Shown here: positions 1-6,422 of the stretch, in pieces
How positions within the stretch are numbered: the first letter of the stretch is position 1
Layout of the letters: every line of letters begins with the position of its first letter
NCBI GenBank assembly: GCA_028717165.1
Contig: JAQUOK010000099.1
Span: 1-8,450 of the forward strand
From: Victivallaceae bacterium
GTDB taxonomy: Bacteria > Verrucomicrobiota > Lentisphaeria > Victivallales > Victivallaceae
Direction of reading: 5' to 3'
DNA: 8,450 nucleotides
Program-made: the position numbers and the translations under genes
The notes under the pieces: model-generated
Told to the model about the DNA's origin: nothing
Databases searched by the model: none
Seen by the model: only the letters and a program-made list of their open reading frames with translations

Positions 1-162
1 CCGTTCGAACAGCGGAAATTCGCTAAAACCGTGGAAGCCAAGGTCGGGTTGGAAATCGGCCGCGCCACCGGTGACCGTTCCGCCAGAAAAGTATTCCGCG
101 CCATCGATCCCTACGGCGGCAGGCGCGAATATGATTATCCTTACAGTCGTTTTTTCTATTAA
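1..162 (+). CDS. C-terminal end of an unrecognised protein (partial)
   Basis: Frame 1 is open from the first base to a TAA at 160-162 and gives the last 53 residues of a protein whose start lies upstream of the window. The tail is rich in basic and aromatic residues (it ends YDYPYSRFFY) and has no motif I recognise. It lies on the same strand as all the other genes and is followed by the largest gap before the packaging module, so it is probably the last gene of the preceding block. It could be a DNA-associated or structural phage protein, but no function is assigned. The reading frame looks real because no stop interrupts it and codon use resembles the downstream genes. Confidence 0.5.
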   Translation, partial: PFEQRKFAKTVEAKVGLEIGRATGDRSARKVFRAIDPYGGRREYDYPYSRFFY

Positions 163-290
163 TTCTGTTTAACTCTACCGTTGCACAACCTTGCGCATCG
201 GTAAACAATAATTCCTTTTTTCGCCCGTTCCGGGCATCTCACCCCTTGCCGTTCTTACACGAGAACTGGCTCTAAATTCAGGAGGTTTCT
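163..290. other. Intergenic leader before the packaging module
   Basis: This 128-base gap holds no gene. It contains an imperfect inverted repeat (TACCG 176-180 with CGGTA 199-203, extended inward by TGC/GCA after one mismatch) and a T-run at 215-220, about 12 bases past the stem. That is too far for a standard intrinsic terminator. A weak promoter-like pair, TTGCAC at 181-186 with AACAAT at 204-209 (17-base spacing), overlaps the repeat. Either a weak promoter or a terminator for the preceding gene could sit here; neither is well supported. Confidence 0.25.
280..286 (+). promoter_or_regulatory. Strong ribosome binding site of the ParB-methyltransferase gene
   Basis: AGGAGGT is fully complementary to the usual 16S rRNA 3' end and lies four bases before the ATG at 291. 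It fixes this start and predicts strong translation. Confidence 0.8.
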
Positions 291-1496
291 ATGCAAATTG
301 AGCTGAAAAACATTAATGAAATCAAACCCTATGAGAAGAATCCGCGCATTAATGATGAAGCGGTGGACGCAGTCGTTACCAGTATTCGGGAATACGGGTT
401 CCGCCAGCCGATTGTGATGGACACCGATGGCGTAATCATCGTGGGACATACAAGATGGAAGGCGGCAAAAAAAATGGGACTGACGGAAGTTCCCGTCCAT
501 GTCGCAGTTGATTTGCAGCCCGAAAAAGTAAAGGCATACAGACTTGCCGATAACAAAACCGGCGAGATTGCGGAATGGGATTATGACTTGCTGCCGCTGG
601 AACTGGCTGATCTGCAGCAGGCTGATTTTGATCTGTCGCTTTTGGGATTCGATGCCGATGAACTGGATAAACTGCTTAACGGCGCAGACGCGGTTGTTGA
701 GGGCATGACTGACCCGGACGAAGTTCCGGAACCGCCGGATGAACCGGTCAGTAAGCACGGTGAAATCTACCAGCTCGGCAATCACCGGCTAATGTGCGGA
801 GATTCAACAGATAATGCTAATGTCGAAGCATTAATGCATGGTAAAAAAGCGAACCTGCTGCTCCAGGACCCGCCGTATAATGTTGCCTATGAAGGCGGCA
901 CGGCTGAACATTTAACCATTCAGAACGACAATATGGATGACGCGGCGTTCTTTAATTTCCTGACTGACGCATTCAAATGCGCGGTTGAAGTGATGAACCT
1001 TGGAGCTTCATTTTACATCTTCCATGCTGATTCCGAGGGTTATAATTTCCGCGGTGCGTGTAAAACTGCTGGCTTGCAGCTTCGTGAATGCCTGATCTGG
1101 GTTAAAGATTCCTTGGTACTTGGACGACAGGATTACCATTATCAACATGAGCCGATTCTTTACGGCTGGAAGGACGGAGCCGCACACAACTGGTACTCCG
1201 ACCGCAAACAAACCACCGTGTTGGAATTCGACCGTCCGAAACGGAGCGAACTCCATCCAACCACGAAGCCTGTGGAAATACTGGTTTACCTGATCAAAAA
1301 TTCTTCTCAACGCGGAGAACTGGTCGCGGACTTTTTCGGCGGTTCCGGCAGCACGCTGATTGCGGCCGAACAGACCGGCCGCAAGGCGTATTTGATGGAA
1401 ATCGACGAAAAATACTGCGACGTCATCCGCAAACGCTGGGCTGAATTTGTCCATGGCGAAGGTTGCGACTGGCAGGCGTTAACCCCAAAAATATAA
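291..1496 (+). CDS. ParB-domain DNA methyltransferase (beta class, N6-adenine or N4-cytosine)
   Basis: A 401-aa two-domain protein. Residues 1-130 match the ParB/Srx-type N-terminal domain: NPRIND at 17-22 and GHTRWKAAKKMG at 52-63, the equivalent of the ParB GERR-type motif. A proline/acid-rich linker (about 135-155) leads to a DNA methyltransferase with the catalytic DPPY at 193-196 and the S-adenosylmethionine-binding FFGGSGST at 348-355. The catalytic motif precedes the cofactor motif, which is the beta-class order. DPPY is more typical of N6-adenine than of N4-cytosine enzymes. Such ParB-methylase fusions are common in phages and prophages, where they modify phage DNA, plausibly against host restriction; no restriction partner is visible. 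It opens the packaging module and is followed 14 bases later by the next gene. Target sequence unknown. Confidence 0.9.
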   Translation: MQIELKNINEIKPYEKNPRINDEAVDAVVTSIREYGFRQPIVMDTDGVIIVGHTRWKAAKKMGLTEVPVHVAVDLQPEKVKAYRLADNKTGEIAEWDYDLLPLELADLQQADFDLSLLGFDADELDKLLNGADAVVEGMTDPDEVPEPPDEPVSKHGEIYQLGNHRLMCGDSTDNANVEALMHGKKANLLLQDPPYNVAYEGGTAEHLTIQNDNMDDAAFFNFLTDAFKCAVEVMNLGASFYIFHADSEGYNFRGACKTAGLQLRECLIWVKDSLVLGRQDYHYQHEPILYGWKDGAAHNWYSDRKQTTVLEFDRPKRSELHPTTKPVEILVYLIKNSSQRGELVADFFGGSGSTLIAAEQTGRKAYLMEIDEKYCDVIRKRWAEFVHGEGCDWQALTPKI

Positions 1497-1500
1497 GGAG
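1495..1500 (+). promoter_or_regulatory. Ribosome binding site deciding the start at 1511
   Basis: AAGGAG overlaps the stop codon of the methyltransferase gene and lies 10 bases before the ATG at 1511. An in-frame ATG at 1463 lies inside the upstream gene and lacks a comparable site, so 1511 is preferred. Confidence 0.6.
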
Positions 1501-1510
1501 AATTTCAGCT

Positions 1511-1945
1511 ATGAATCAAAATATATTGAAGATATCCCCAGCGAAAGCACACATAATGCGCATAAGGATCAAGGAAATTGGATTAAAGGTTCCGGAGTGG
1601 TTCGACAATCTGAGCGATGCCGAGCTGGCCACCTGCTACAACGGCGCGGGCGGCGACCATACTCCGAAAGCAATCCGGAAAATCCTGACCCGGCTCTTGG
1701 GCTTTGCCGAGGAAGCGATCCTGATCCATGATGCGGAATTTCAGTACACCCAGCGTTTTTATCCGCTTGACTATTACAGCCAGCAGAACTTCCATGCCGC
1801 CAACCGGAGGCTGGGAGAGAACGCGATGGTTATGGCCAAAATAAGCAAGCCTTGCTACTCATTGCTTCGCTATTGGCGGCTGTTTGTCGCCTGGAATAGC
1901 CGCCATGTGGTTGATGAATGGGGGTACGACGAATGGATAGTGTGA
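1511..1945 (+). CDS. Conserved-looking phage protein of unknown function
   Basis: A 144-aa protein with no clear family. Its middle carries CYNGAGG at 42-48 and, after a basic helix, LIHDAEFQY at 71-79. This NG-x-G ... HD-x-E/x-Y layout recalls small phage proteins with an NGCGP and IHDWMY pattern, distantly like the HD-containing active site of phospholipase A2-type proteins. The cysteines that mark those proteins are not seen here, so the likeness is only suggestive. The C-terminal third is rich in Trp, Tyr and Arg. There is no signal peptide, and no clear membrane span. It lies between the methyltransferase and the terminase genes and its end overlaps the next gene by 13 bases, so it is co-translated with the packaging genes. 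A structural or accessory packaging role is possible but unproven. Confidence 0.75.
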   Translation: MNQNILKISPAKAHIMRIRIKEIGLKVPEWFDNLSDAELATCYNGAGGDHTPKAIRKILTRLLGFAEEAILIHDAEFQYTQRFYPLDYYSQQNFHAANRRLGENAMVMAKISKPCYSLLRYWRLFVAWNSRHVVDEWGYDEWIV

Positions 1946-2145
1946 ATTCTCCGCAACTGAGGCTTACGGCGCTACCGGTTTCCGACCTAGTAAAACTCCT
2001 GAAACGTTCCGGCTGCCGGACGGTGTCGGAAGATACAATCAGAGACGATGTCGCCAACGGCGCGCCGGTAAATCCCGACGGAACTTTCAACCTCATAAAC
2101 TATGCCGCTTATCTGGCAAAGGAAACTGACGATGCCGCAAATTAA
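1933..2145 (+). CDS. Small helix-turn-helix-like protein, candidate small terminase subunit
   Basis: A 70-aa acidic protein directly upstream of the large terminase. Residues 15-64 look like a small winged-helix DNA-binding domain: PVSDLVKLL (15-23), a second helix around SEDTIRDDV (32-40), a GAPVNPDG turn (43-50) and a final helix FNLINYAAYLAKE (52-64). The N-terminus of the next protein matches the same pattern, without gaps over the first 22 positions. Position suggests it is the small terminase that recognises the packaging site; it is shorter than usual for TerS and lacks a visible oligomerisation segment, so it could instead be a helper or regulator. The start at 1933 has GGGGGT eight bases upstream and gives a 13-base overlap with the previous gene. 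An alternative ATG at 1918 would add five residues. Confidence 0.75.
   Translation: MDSVNSPQLRLTALPVSDLVKLLKRSGCRTVSEDTIRDDVANGAPVNPDGTFNLINYAAYLAKETDDAAN
2118..2123 (+). promoter_or_regulatory. Ribosome binding site deciding the terminase start at 2132
   Basis: AAAGGA lies eight bases before the ATG at 2132, inside the end of the preceding gene. An earlier in-frame ATG at 2102 would add ten residues but has no purine-rich site at a suitable distance. Confidence 0.55.
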
Positions 2146-4471
2146 CCCGTCCTCAATGCGCCCGGTGGAAGTGGCGCGGCTGATAAATTCCACAGAGTTG
2201 GGCTTCGTGCTGCCGCAGGCGCGGATTTACCGGGATTTCAACCGTGTGGGCTTCCGTATCGCCGCTTCCGACAATTCACGGAACATCAATCTACTCAAGT
2301 ACATCGCCTGGATGTTTGATCAGGAACACACACAGCAAGACGAATCGTCGGCGCGTTCATACGAAGAACGCCGGGATGCCGAACGCCAGCGCCAGGCAAA
2401 CCAATCCTTGTTAGGCCGCGATATTGGGCCTTTGCCGGAAGTCGGCAATCCCCGGCGAAAAGCGGAATGCGAGCGCAATTTTCGGCTTTTTTGCGAGTGT
2501 TACTTCCCGGACACGTTTTCATTGCCGTGGTCGGATGATCATATCAAGGTAATCATAAAAATTGAAACAGCAGTATTATTCGGCGGCTTGTTCGCGCTGG
2601 CGCTCCCTCGCGGCATGGGTAAAACTTCGCTTGCAGAAGTTGCCTGTTTGTGGGCGATGCTCTATGGTCATCGCGAGTTTGTAGTTCTGATCGGAGCGAC
2701 TGAAAGCGCGGCGCTTGAAATCCTCGACAGCATCAAAACCGAGCTGAATGTCAACGAACTTCTGGCGGAGGATTTTCCTGAGGTGTGTTTCCCGGTAGAT
2801 CAGCTTAACGGAATTGCCAATCGCTGTGCCGGGCAACTTTACCTGGGGGTGCGTACCCGCATTACCTGGACGAGCAACGAAATTGTCCTGCCGACGATCA
2901 AAAACAGCAAAGCCAGCGGCATCATCGTCCGCGTTGCCGGGATAACCGGGCGTATTCGCGGGATGAAATACAAACGTTCTGACGGCAGGAATGTGCGCCC
3001 CTCGCTGGTAATCATCGATGACCCGCAGACCAGTGAAAGCGCCGGAAGCTTGGAACAGACCAGAAAAAGAATCCGTGTACTTGCCGGTGACATCCTTGGA
3101 CTGGCGGGACCGGGACAAAAAATCTCTGGAGTAATGCCATGCACCATCATTCGTCCGGGAGATATGGCCGACACCATCCTTGATAAAAACAAGCATCCGG
3201 ACTGGAACGGTGAAAAGACGCGCATGGTGTATAAGTTCCCGGACAACATGAAACTTTGGGAAAAGTATGCTGAGCTTAGGGCCGAATCCCTGCGTACCGA
3301 CGGCAATTTCCAGGCGGCGACCGATTTTTACCGGGAAAACCAGGAAGCGATGGACGCCGGTGCGGAAGTTTCGTGGGAAGCACGGTACAACCATGATGAA
3401 ATCTCCGCGCTCCAACACGCCATGAACCTGAAGTTCCAGGATGAAACGGCTTTCCGGAGCGAATACCAGAATGAACCGGTACCGGAGGATATGAATGAGG
3501 ACGTGATCATGACCGCGGATGAAATCGCGGCCAAACTCAACAATATGAAGCGCGGCGAAATCCCGGTCGGGGCAACCTTTCTGACAATGTTTGTCGATGT
3601 CCAGAAGGAACTCTTGTATTACCTGGTGGCCGCATGGGAAGAGTGTTTTTCCGGCTATGTGGTGGATTATGGCGTCTATCCAAAGCAGAACCGCAGGTAT
3701 TTTCTACTGCGGGACGCTCGTCCGACTTTGCAGGACGCCGCGTCCGGTTCCGGGCTGGAAGGCTCGGTTTATGCCGGGCTTGAGGCGTTGACGGATGAGC
3801 TTTTAAGCAGAGAATGGCCGCGTGACGATGGTGCAATGATGAAAATCGAACGCTGTCTGATCGACGCCAACTGGGGCCAGACAACGGATGTTGTTTACCA
3901 GTTCTGCCGTCAAAGCACACATTCGGCAATACTGCTGCCCAGCCACGGCCGTTATGTCGGGGCTGGTTCGAAACCGATGAGCGAATACCGCAAACAGCCC
4001 GGCGACCGGGTCGGCCACAACTGGATGATCCCGAACGTCCGCGGCAAACGGGCGGTCAGGCATGCCTTGTTCGACGCCAATTACTGGAAAAGCTTCATTC
4101 ATGCCCGTTTTGCGGTTGGGATGGGAGACAGGGGATGTTTGTCGTTATACGGAAACCAGGCGCTGGCCCATCAGCTCCTGGCCGTACACCTGACCAGTGA
4201 ATACCGCATCAAAACCGAAGGTCGCGGGAGGAAAGTCGACGAATGGAAACTTCGCCCTGAAGCTTCCGACAACCACTGGCTGGACTGCCTGGTCGGCTGT
4301 GCGGTAGCCGCCTCGATGCAGGGAGCGACGCTGCCGGGCATCGGGGATTCCGGCAAACCGCTCAGGACGCGCAAGCGGATAAGCCTTGGCTCATATCAAC
4401 GCCAGCAATTAAGTCAATCGTCCGGCCAACGCAAAATACTGACTCCGTCGACTCCTCGAAAAAGGCTGTAA
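2132..4471 (+). CDS. Phage terminase large subunit (ATPase and nuclease of DNA packaging)
   Basis: A 779-aa motor protein that packages DNA into proheads and cuts the concatemer. Residues 10-65 form a small HTH-like domain resembling the upstream 70-aa protein, followed by a charged linker rich in Glu, Arg and Gln (about 66-95). The ATPase has Walker A in LPRGMGKT at 158-165 and Walker B with acidic pair in LVIIDDP at 292-298. The nuclease (RNase H fold) shows FVDVQ at 487-491 (Asp489), LIDANWGQ at 576-583 (Asp578) and DNHWLDC at 713-719 (Asp718), a spacing and motif style like the GpA-type nuclease domain. The C-terminus is basic and serine-rich. It is longer than many TerL proteins, largely through the N-terminal extension. 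It overlaps the preceding gene by 14 bases, indicating coupled translation. Identification is firm; assignment to an exact TerL subfamily is not. Confidence 0.93.
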   Translation: MPQINPSSMRPVEVARLINSTELGFVLPQARIYRDFNRVGFRIAASDNSRNINLLKYIAWMFDQEHTQQDESSARSYEERRDAERQRQANQSLLGRDIGPLPEVGNPRRKAECERNFRLFCECYFPDTFSLPWSDDHIKVIIKIETAVLFGGLFALALPRGMGKTSLAEVACLWAMLYGHREFVVLIGATESAALEILDSIKTELNVNELLAEDFPEVCFPVDQLNGIANRCAGQLYLGVRTRITWTSNEIVLPTIKNSKASGIIVRVAGITGRIRGMKYKRSDGRNVRPSLVIIDDPQTSESAGSLEQTRKRIRVLAGDILGLAGPGQKISGVMPCTIIRPGDMADTILDKNKHPDWNGEKTRMVYKFPDNMKLWEKYAELRAESLRTDGNFQAATDFYRENQEAMDAGAEVSWEARYNHDEISALQHAMNLKFQDETAFRSEYQNEPVPEDMNEDVIMTADEIAAKLNNMKRGEIPVGATFLTMFVDVQKELLYYLVAAWEECFSGYVVDYGVYPKQNRRYFLLRDARPTLQDAASGSGLEGSVYAGLEALTDELLSREWPRDDGAMMKIERCLIDANWGQTTDVVYQFCRQSTHSAILLPSHGRYVGAGSKPMSEYRKQPGDRVGHNWMIPNVRGKRAVRHALFDANYWKSFIHARFAVGMGDRGCLSLYGNQALAHQLLAVHLTSEYRIKTEGRGRKVDEWKLRPEASDNHWLDCLVGCAVAASMQGATLPGIGDSGKPLRTRKRISLGSYQRQQLSQSSGQRKILTPSTPRKRL

Positions 4472-4611
4472 ATCTGTCTTTTAACCCATTCCAAGCAAGA
4501 AATTTTTATCAAAAACGCTTCCACCCCCAGTTTAACGGGTCTGGATTTCGCTCCCGGCTCGTATGTACAGAGTGGAAAGGCAATCACTGTCGAAATCTCA
4601 AAGGAGGCACT
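4472..4611. other. Intergenic gap before the methyltransferase cassette
   Basis: These 140 bases hold no gene, and the first half is AT-richer than the flanking genes. Weak promoter-like pairs exist (TTTAAC 4480-4485 with TTTTAT 4504-4509, 18-base spacing), but none is convincing. No terminator hairpin with a T-run follows the terminase gene. It is the second-largest gap in the window and separates the terminase from the small ORF/methyltransferase pair, so a promoter for that pair would be expected here. Confidence 0.3.
4600..4607 (+). promoter_or_regulatory. Strong ribosome binding site of the 33-aa ORF
   Basis: AAAGGAGG lies four bases before the ATG at 4612. Its strength is the main reason to believe that the very short ORF behind it is translated. 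Confidence 0.75.
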
Positions 4612-4713
4612 ATGCAGAAAGAAACACAGACGACTAACTCACCACTTCAGGAAGTCGCATCCATTCTCGCCAACGGCATCATCCGCCTGAAAAAGAAAGG
4701 GAAACTGAAATAA
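4612..4713 (+). CDS. 33-aa small protein upstream of and coupled to the C5 methyltransferase
   Basis: This ORF starts with ATG behind an AAAGGAGG site and ends in TAATG, its stop sharing one base with the start of the cytosine methyltransferase. The 33-aa product has a polar N-terminus, then a predicted amphipathic helix (LQEVASILANGIIRL, 12-26) and a lysine-rich tail ending KKKGKLK. The product has no cysteine and no signal peptide. It could be a small DNA- or membrane-associated peptide, or a leader whose translation sets methyltransferase output by coupling. I recall short ORFs with a similar EVA-x-IL-A-x-G-x-x-RL pattern in mobile elements, but cannot name a family. Confidence 0.65.
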   Translation: MQKETQTTNSPLQEVASILANGIIRLKKKGKLK

Positions 4714-6422
4714 TGCGGTACGGGAGCATTTGCAGTGGAGTAGAAGCGGCAACCCTTGCCTGGGAACCGCTGGGTTGGACACCAGCATTTTTTGCCGAAG
4801 TGGAGCCGTTTCCGTGCGCGGTTTTAATGCAGAAATTCGGGGCTACGAAACCGAAGCGGATATTGGAGCCTGACGAGGCGGATACGGAAAAAGAGCGCAA
4901 ACAGCGCGAGCTGTGGCAAAAACAAATCGCCAAGTTCCCGGAGGGCGGAACTACTCCAAACCTCGGGGACTTTACAAAGATCACAAAGGAGGATTATGAC
5001 GGAAAAATCGACTTGCTTATCGGAGGCCCGCCCTGCCAGTCGTATTCATGCGCGGGGCTTAGAAAGGGACTTGATGATCCGCGCGGCAACCTCTCGCTTG
5101 AGTTTGCTCGACTGGCTTACCGCCTTGAATCACGATGGTTTTGTCTTGAAAATGTCCCAGGGATGCTGTCACAAAGCAATGGCCGGGCCTTTGCTGAAAT
5201 ACTATCGGCTTTCTGCGGATGGGAAGTTGAAGTTCCTGTTCTCAGAAGAAAGAAAAACGGCGAAGTCGTCAGAGGATGGAAGAATTCCGGCATCGTTGCC
5301 CCGGCTCCCGGAGGATATGGGCTGGCATGGCGAACTCTTGACGCTCAGTTCGTGCGAGTGGACGGGTATTCACGGGCTGTCCCTCAAAGACGAAGGCGTC
5401 TCTTCCTTATCGGAAGTATTGGAAGCTGGGAACGTGCCGCGGCGGTACTTTTTGACGAAGAAAGCCTGCGAGGGAATACTCCGCCGGAGCGAAAAACGCA
5501 AGCGGGAATTGCCAGAAGCGTTACGGCAAGCACTGGCGGAGTCAGCGGCAAAGAGCAGCAGCACACCTTCGTGAAGGAAAACGGACAGCCGTTGAATGCC
5601 TTATGCGCGGCTCACGGCCAAGGTAATGCGGAGGTTTTGAGTGAAAAATCCCCCACGTTGAACTGCAACCATGAAGCTCCGATCGTCTGCCGTGAATCCG
5701 GACAGGGCTTCTGGCGGGAAGCTGAAGCATCCGGAACAGTCAAAGTCAACGGCGCCGAACCGACAACAGTGGTGTGCCTTAATAACCGACCGCGGGAATT
5801 CAAAACCGAGGAACAGATTCATTATCCGCTCAGGGCTACAGATTACAAACAGCCTCCGGTTATCTGCTACGAAAACCATCCGAATGATTCCAGGATAAAG
5901 GAACTGACTGAAGGCGTTTCAACTCAAATAACAGCTCGCGCGGGGACCGGTGGCGACAATTTGAATTTAGTGCTGCATGTCGCCGGGTTCCTGCCTGGAC
6001 AAGGGCAGAAAGCGGGGAGCGTAGGGTACGAGGAGAATCTAGCCCCGACGCTGCGCAGCGGATGCGACAACTATGGCGTATTTAAAAGCTACGCCATAGC
6101 CGAAAACATCATCAACCGCAAGGTCAAAAACGGCGGCAACGGGACCGGAGTAAAAGAAGGTATTCAATACACCTTGAACACAGTTTCACCGCATGGCGTT
6201 TCCTACAAATCCGTGGTTCGCCGGATGATGCCGATTGAGTGTGAACGCCTGATGGGATTTCCGGACAATCACACCAGAATTGCCTGGAACGGCAAAGGTG
6301 AAGAAGAATGCCCTGATTCCCATCGCTACAAAGCCTGCGGGAACAGTTTCTGCACAAACGTAGCCAGATGGGTCGGAATGAGAATTCAAATGGTGGAGGA
6401 TTTTTTCAATGAGCGAACTTGA
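4713..6422 (+). CDS. DNA (cytosine-5-)-methyltransferase, phage Dcm type
   Basis: A 569-aa enzyme that transfers a methyl group from S-adenosylmethionine to carbon 5 of cytosine in DNA. Motif I is GSICSGVEAA at 4-13. Motif IV, GGPPCQS at 104-110, carries the catalytic Cys108. Motif VI is ENV at 146-148 and motif VIII QRRRRLFLIG at 225-234. Near the end are RRMMPIECERLMGFP (503-517, region of motif IX) and motif X-like YKACGNSF (539-546). A charged insert (about 45-80) lies between motif I and the NLGDFTKI segment. The target-recognition region (about 240-500) is unusually long and repetitive. Start is coupled to the preceding small ORF (TAATG), with AAAGGGA about ten bases upstream. Likely role: shielding phage DNA from restriction. 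A second ORF lies inside it in the +1 frame. Confidence 0.92.
   Translation: MRYGSICSGVEAATLAWEPLGWTPAFFAEVEPFPCAVLMQKFGATKPKRILEPDEADTEKERKQRELWQKQIAKFPEGGTTPNLGDFTKITKEDYDGKIDLLIGGPPCQSYSCAGLRKGLDDPRGNLSLEFARLAYRLESRWFCLENVPGMLSQSNGRAFAEILSAFCGWEVEVPVLRRKKNGEVVRGWKNSGIVAPAPGGYGLAWRTLDAQFVRVDGYSRAVPQRRRRLFLIGSIGSWERAAAVLFDEESLRGNTPPERKTQAGIARSVTASTGGVSGKEQQHTFVKENGQPLNALCAAHGQGNAEVLSEKSPTLNCNHEAPIVCRESGQGFWREAEASGTVKVNGAEPTTVVCLNNRPREFKTEEQIHYPLRATDYKQPPVICYENHPNDSRIKELTEGVSTQITARAGTGGDNLNLVLHVAGFLPGQGQKAGSVGYEENLAPTLRSGCDNYGVFKSYAIAENIINRKVKNGGNGTGVKEGIQYTLNTVSPHGVSYKSVVRRMMPIECERLMGFPDNHTRIAWNGKGEEECPDSHRYKACGNSFCTNVARWVGMRIQMVEDFFNERT
4985..4992 (+). promoter_or_regulatory. Ribosome binding site inside the C5 methyltransferase gene
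   Basis: AAAGGAGG lies three bases before an out-of-frame ATG at 4996. In the methyltransferase frame it only encodes part of TKED, so it may be chance, but it is as strong as the best sites in the window. Confidence 0.5.
4996..5574 (+). CDS. Possible nested gene in the +1 frame of the C5 methyltransferase
   Basis: A 192-codon ORF lying wholly within the methyltransferase gene, +1 relative to it, preceded by AAAGGAGG. Residues 1-107 match nothing I know. Residues 108-183 carry MGWHGELLTLSSCEWTG, then SSLSEVLEAGNVPRRYFL (136-153), KKACEGILRRSEKRKR (155-170) and ELPEAL (171-176). From memory this resembles phage proteins, often annotated as hypothetical or methyltransferase-associated, with a pattern like LSDILETG-VP-RY-LS-KAC-GILRRAEKRGKELP. 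Both frames therefore look conserved over the same bases. A shorter form may start at the ATG at 5317, where GGAGG lies two bases upstream. The product is soluble and basic at its C-terminus; function unknown. The alternative is a non-coding frame kept open by constraint on the enzyme. Confidence 0.5.
   Translation: MTEKSTCLSEARPASRIHARGLERDLMIRAATSRLSLLDWLTALNHDGFVLKMSQGCCHKAMAGPLLKYYRLSADGKLKFLFSEERKTAKSSEDGRIPASLPRLPEDMGWHGELLTLSSCEWTGIHGLSLKDEGVSSLSEVLEAGNVPRRYFLTKKACEGILRRSEKRKRELPEALRQALAESAAKSSSTPS

Noticed and set aside
223..235. Hairpin GCCCG-TTC-CGGGC as a terminator
   Set aside because: The stem is only five pairs; the T-run lies before it on the + strand, and no T-run follows it on either strand.
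255..1454. Antisense ORFs of 176 and 148 codons opposite the ParB-methyltransferase
   Set aside because: Both are in the codon-aligned antisense register of a firmly identified gene and have no recognisable features.
2576..3418. 280-codon antisense ORF inside the terminase gene
   Set aside because: Same codon-aligned antisense register as the others; the sense frame holds clear Walker motifs, and the antisense product looks like random sequence.
4554..4566. CCGGCTCGTATGT, matching the core of the E. coli lac promoter around its -10 box
   Set aside because: The match is 13 bases, and the position expected for the -35 box (4538-4543) reads GGTCTG, far from consensus. Most likely coincidence.
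5671..5898. 75-codon ORF in the +1 frame of the methyltransferase, after the nested ORF
   Set aside because: Short, no family resemblance and no strong ribosome site noted; it is best explained as chance in the repetitive recognition region.
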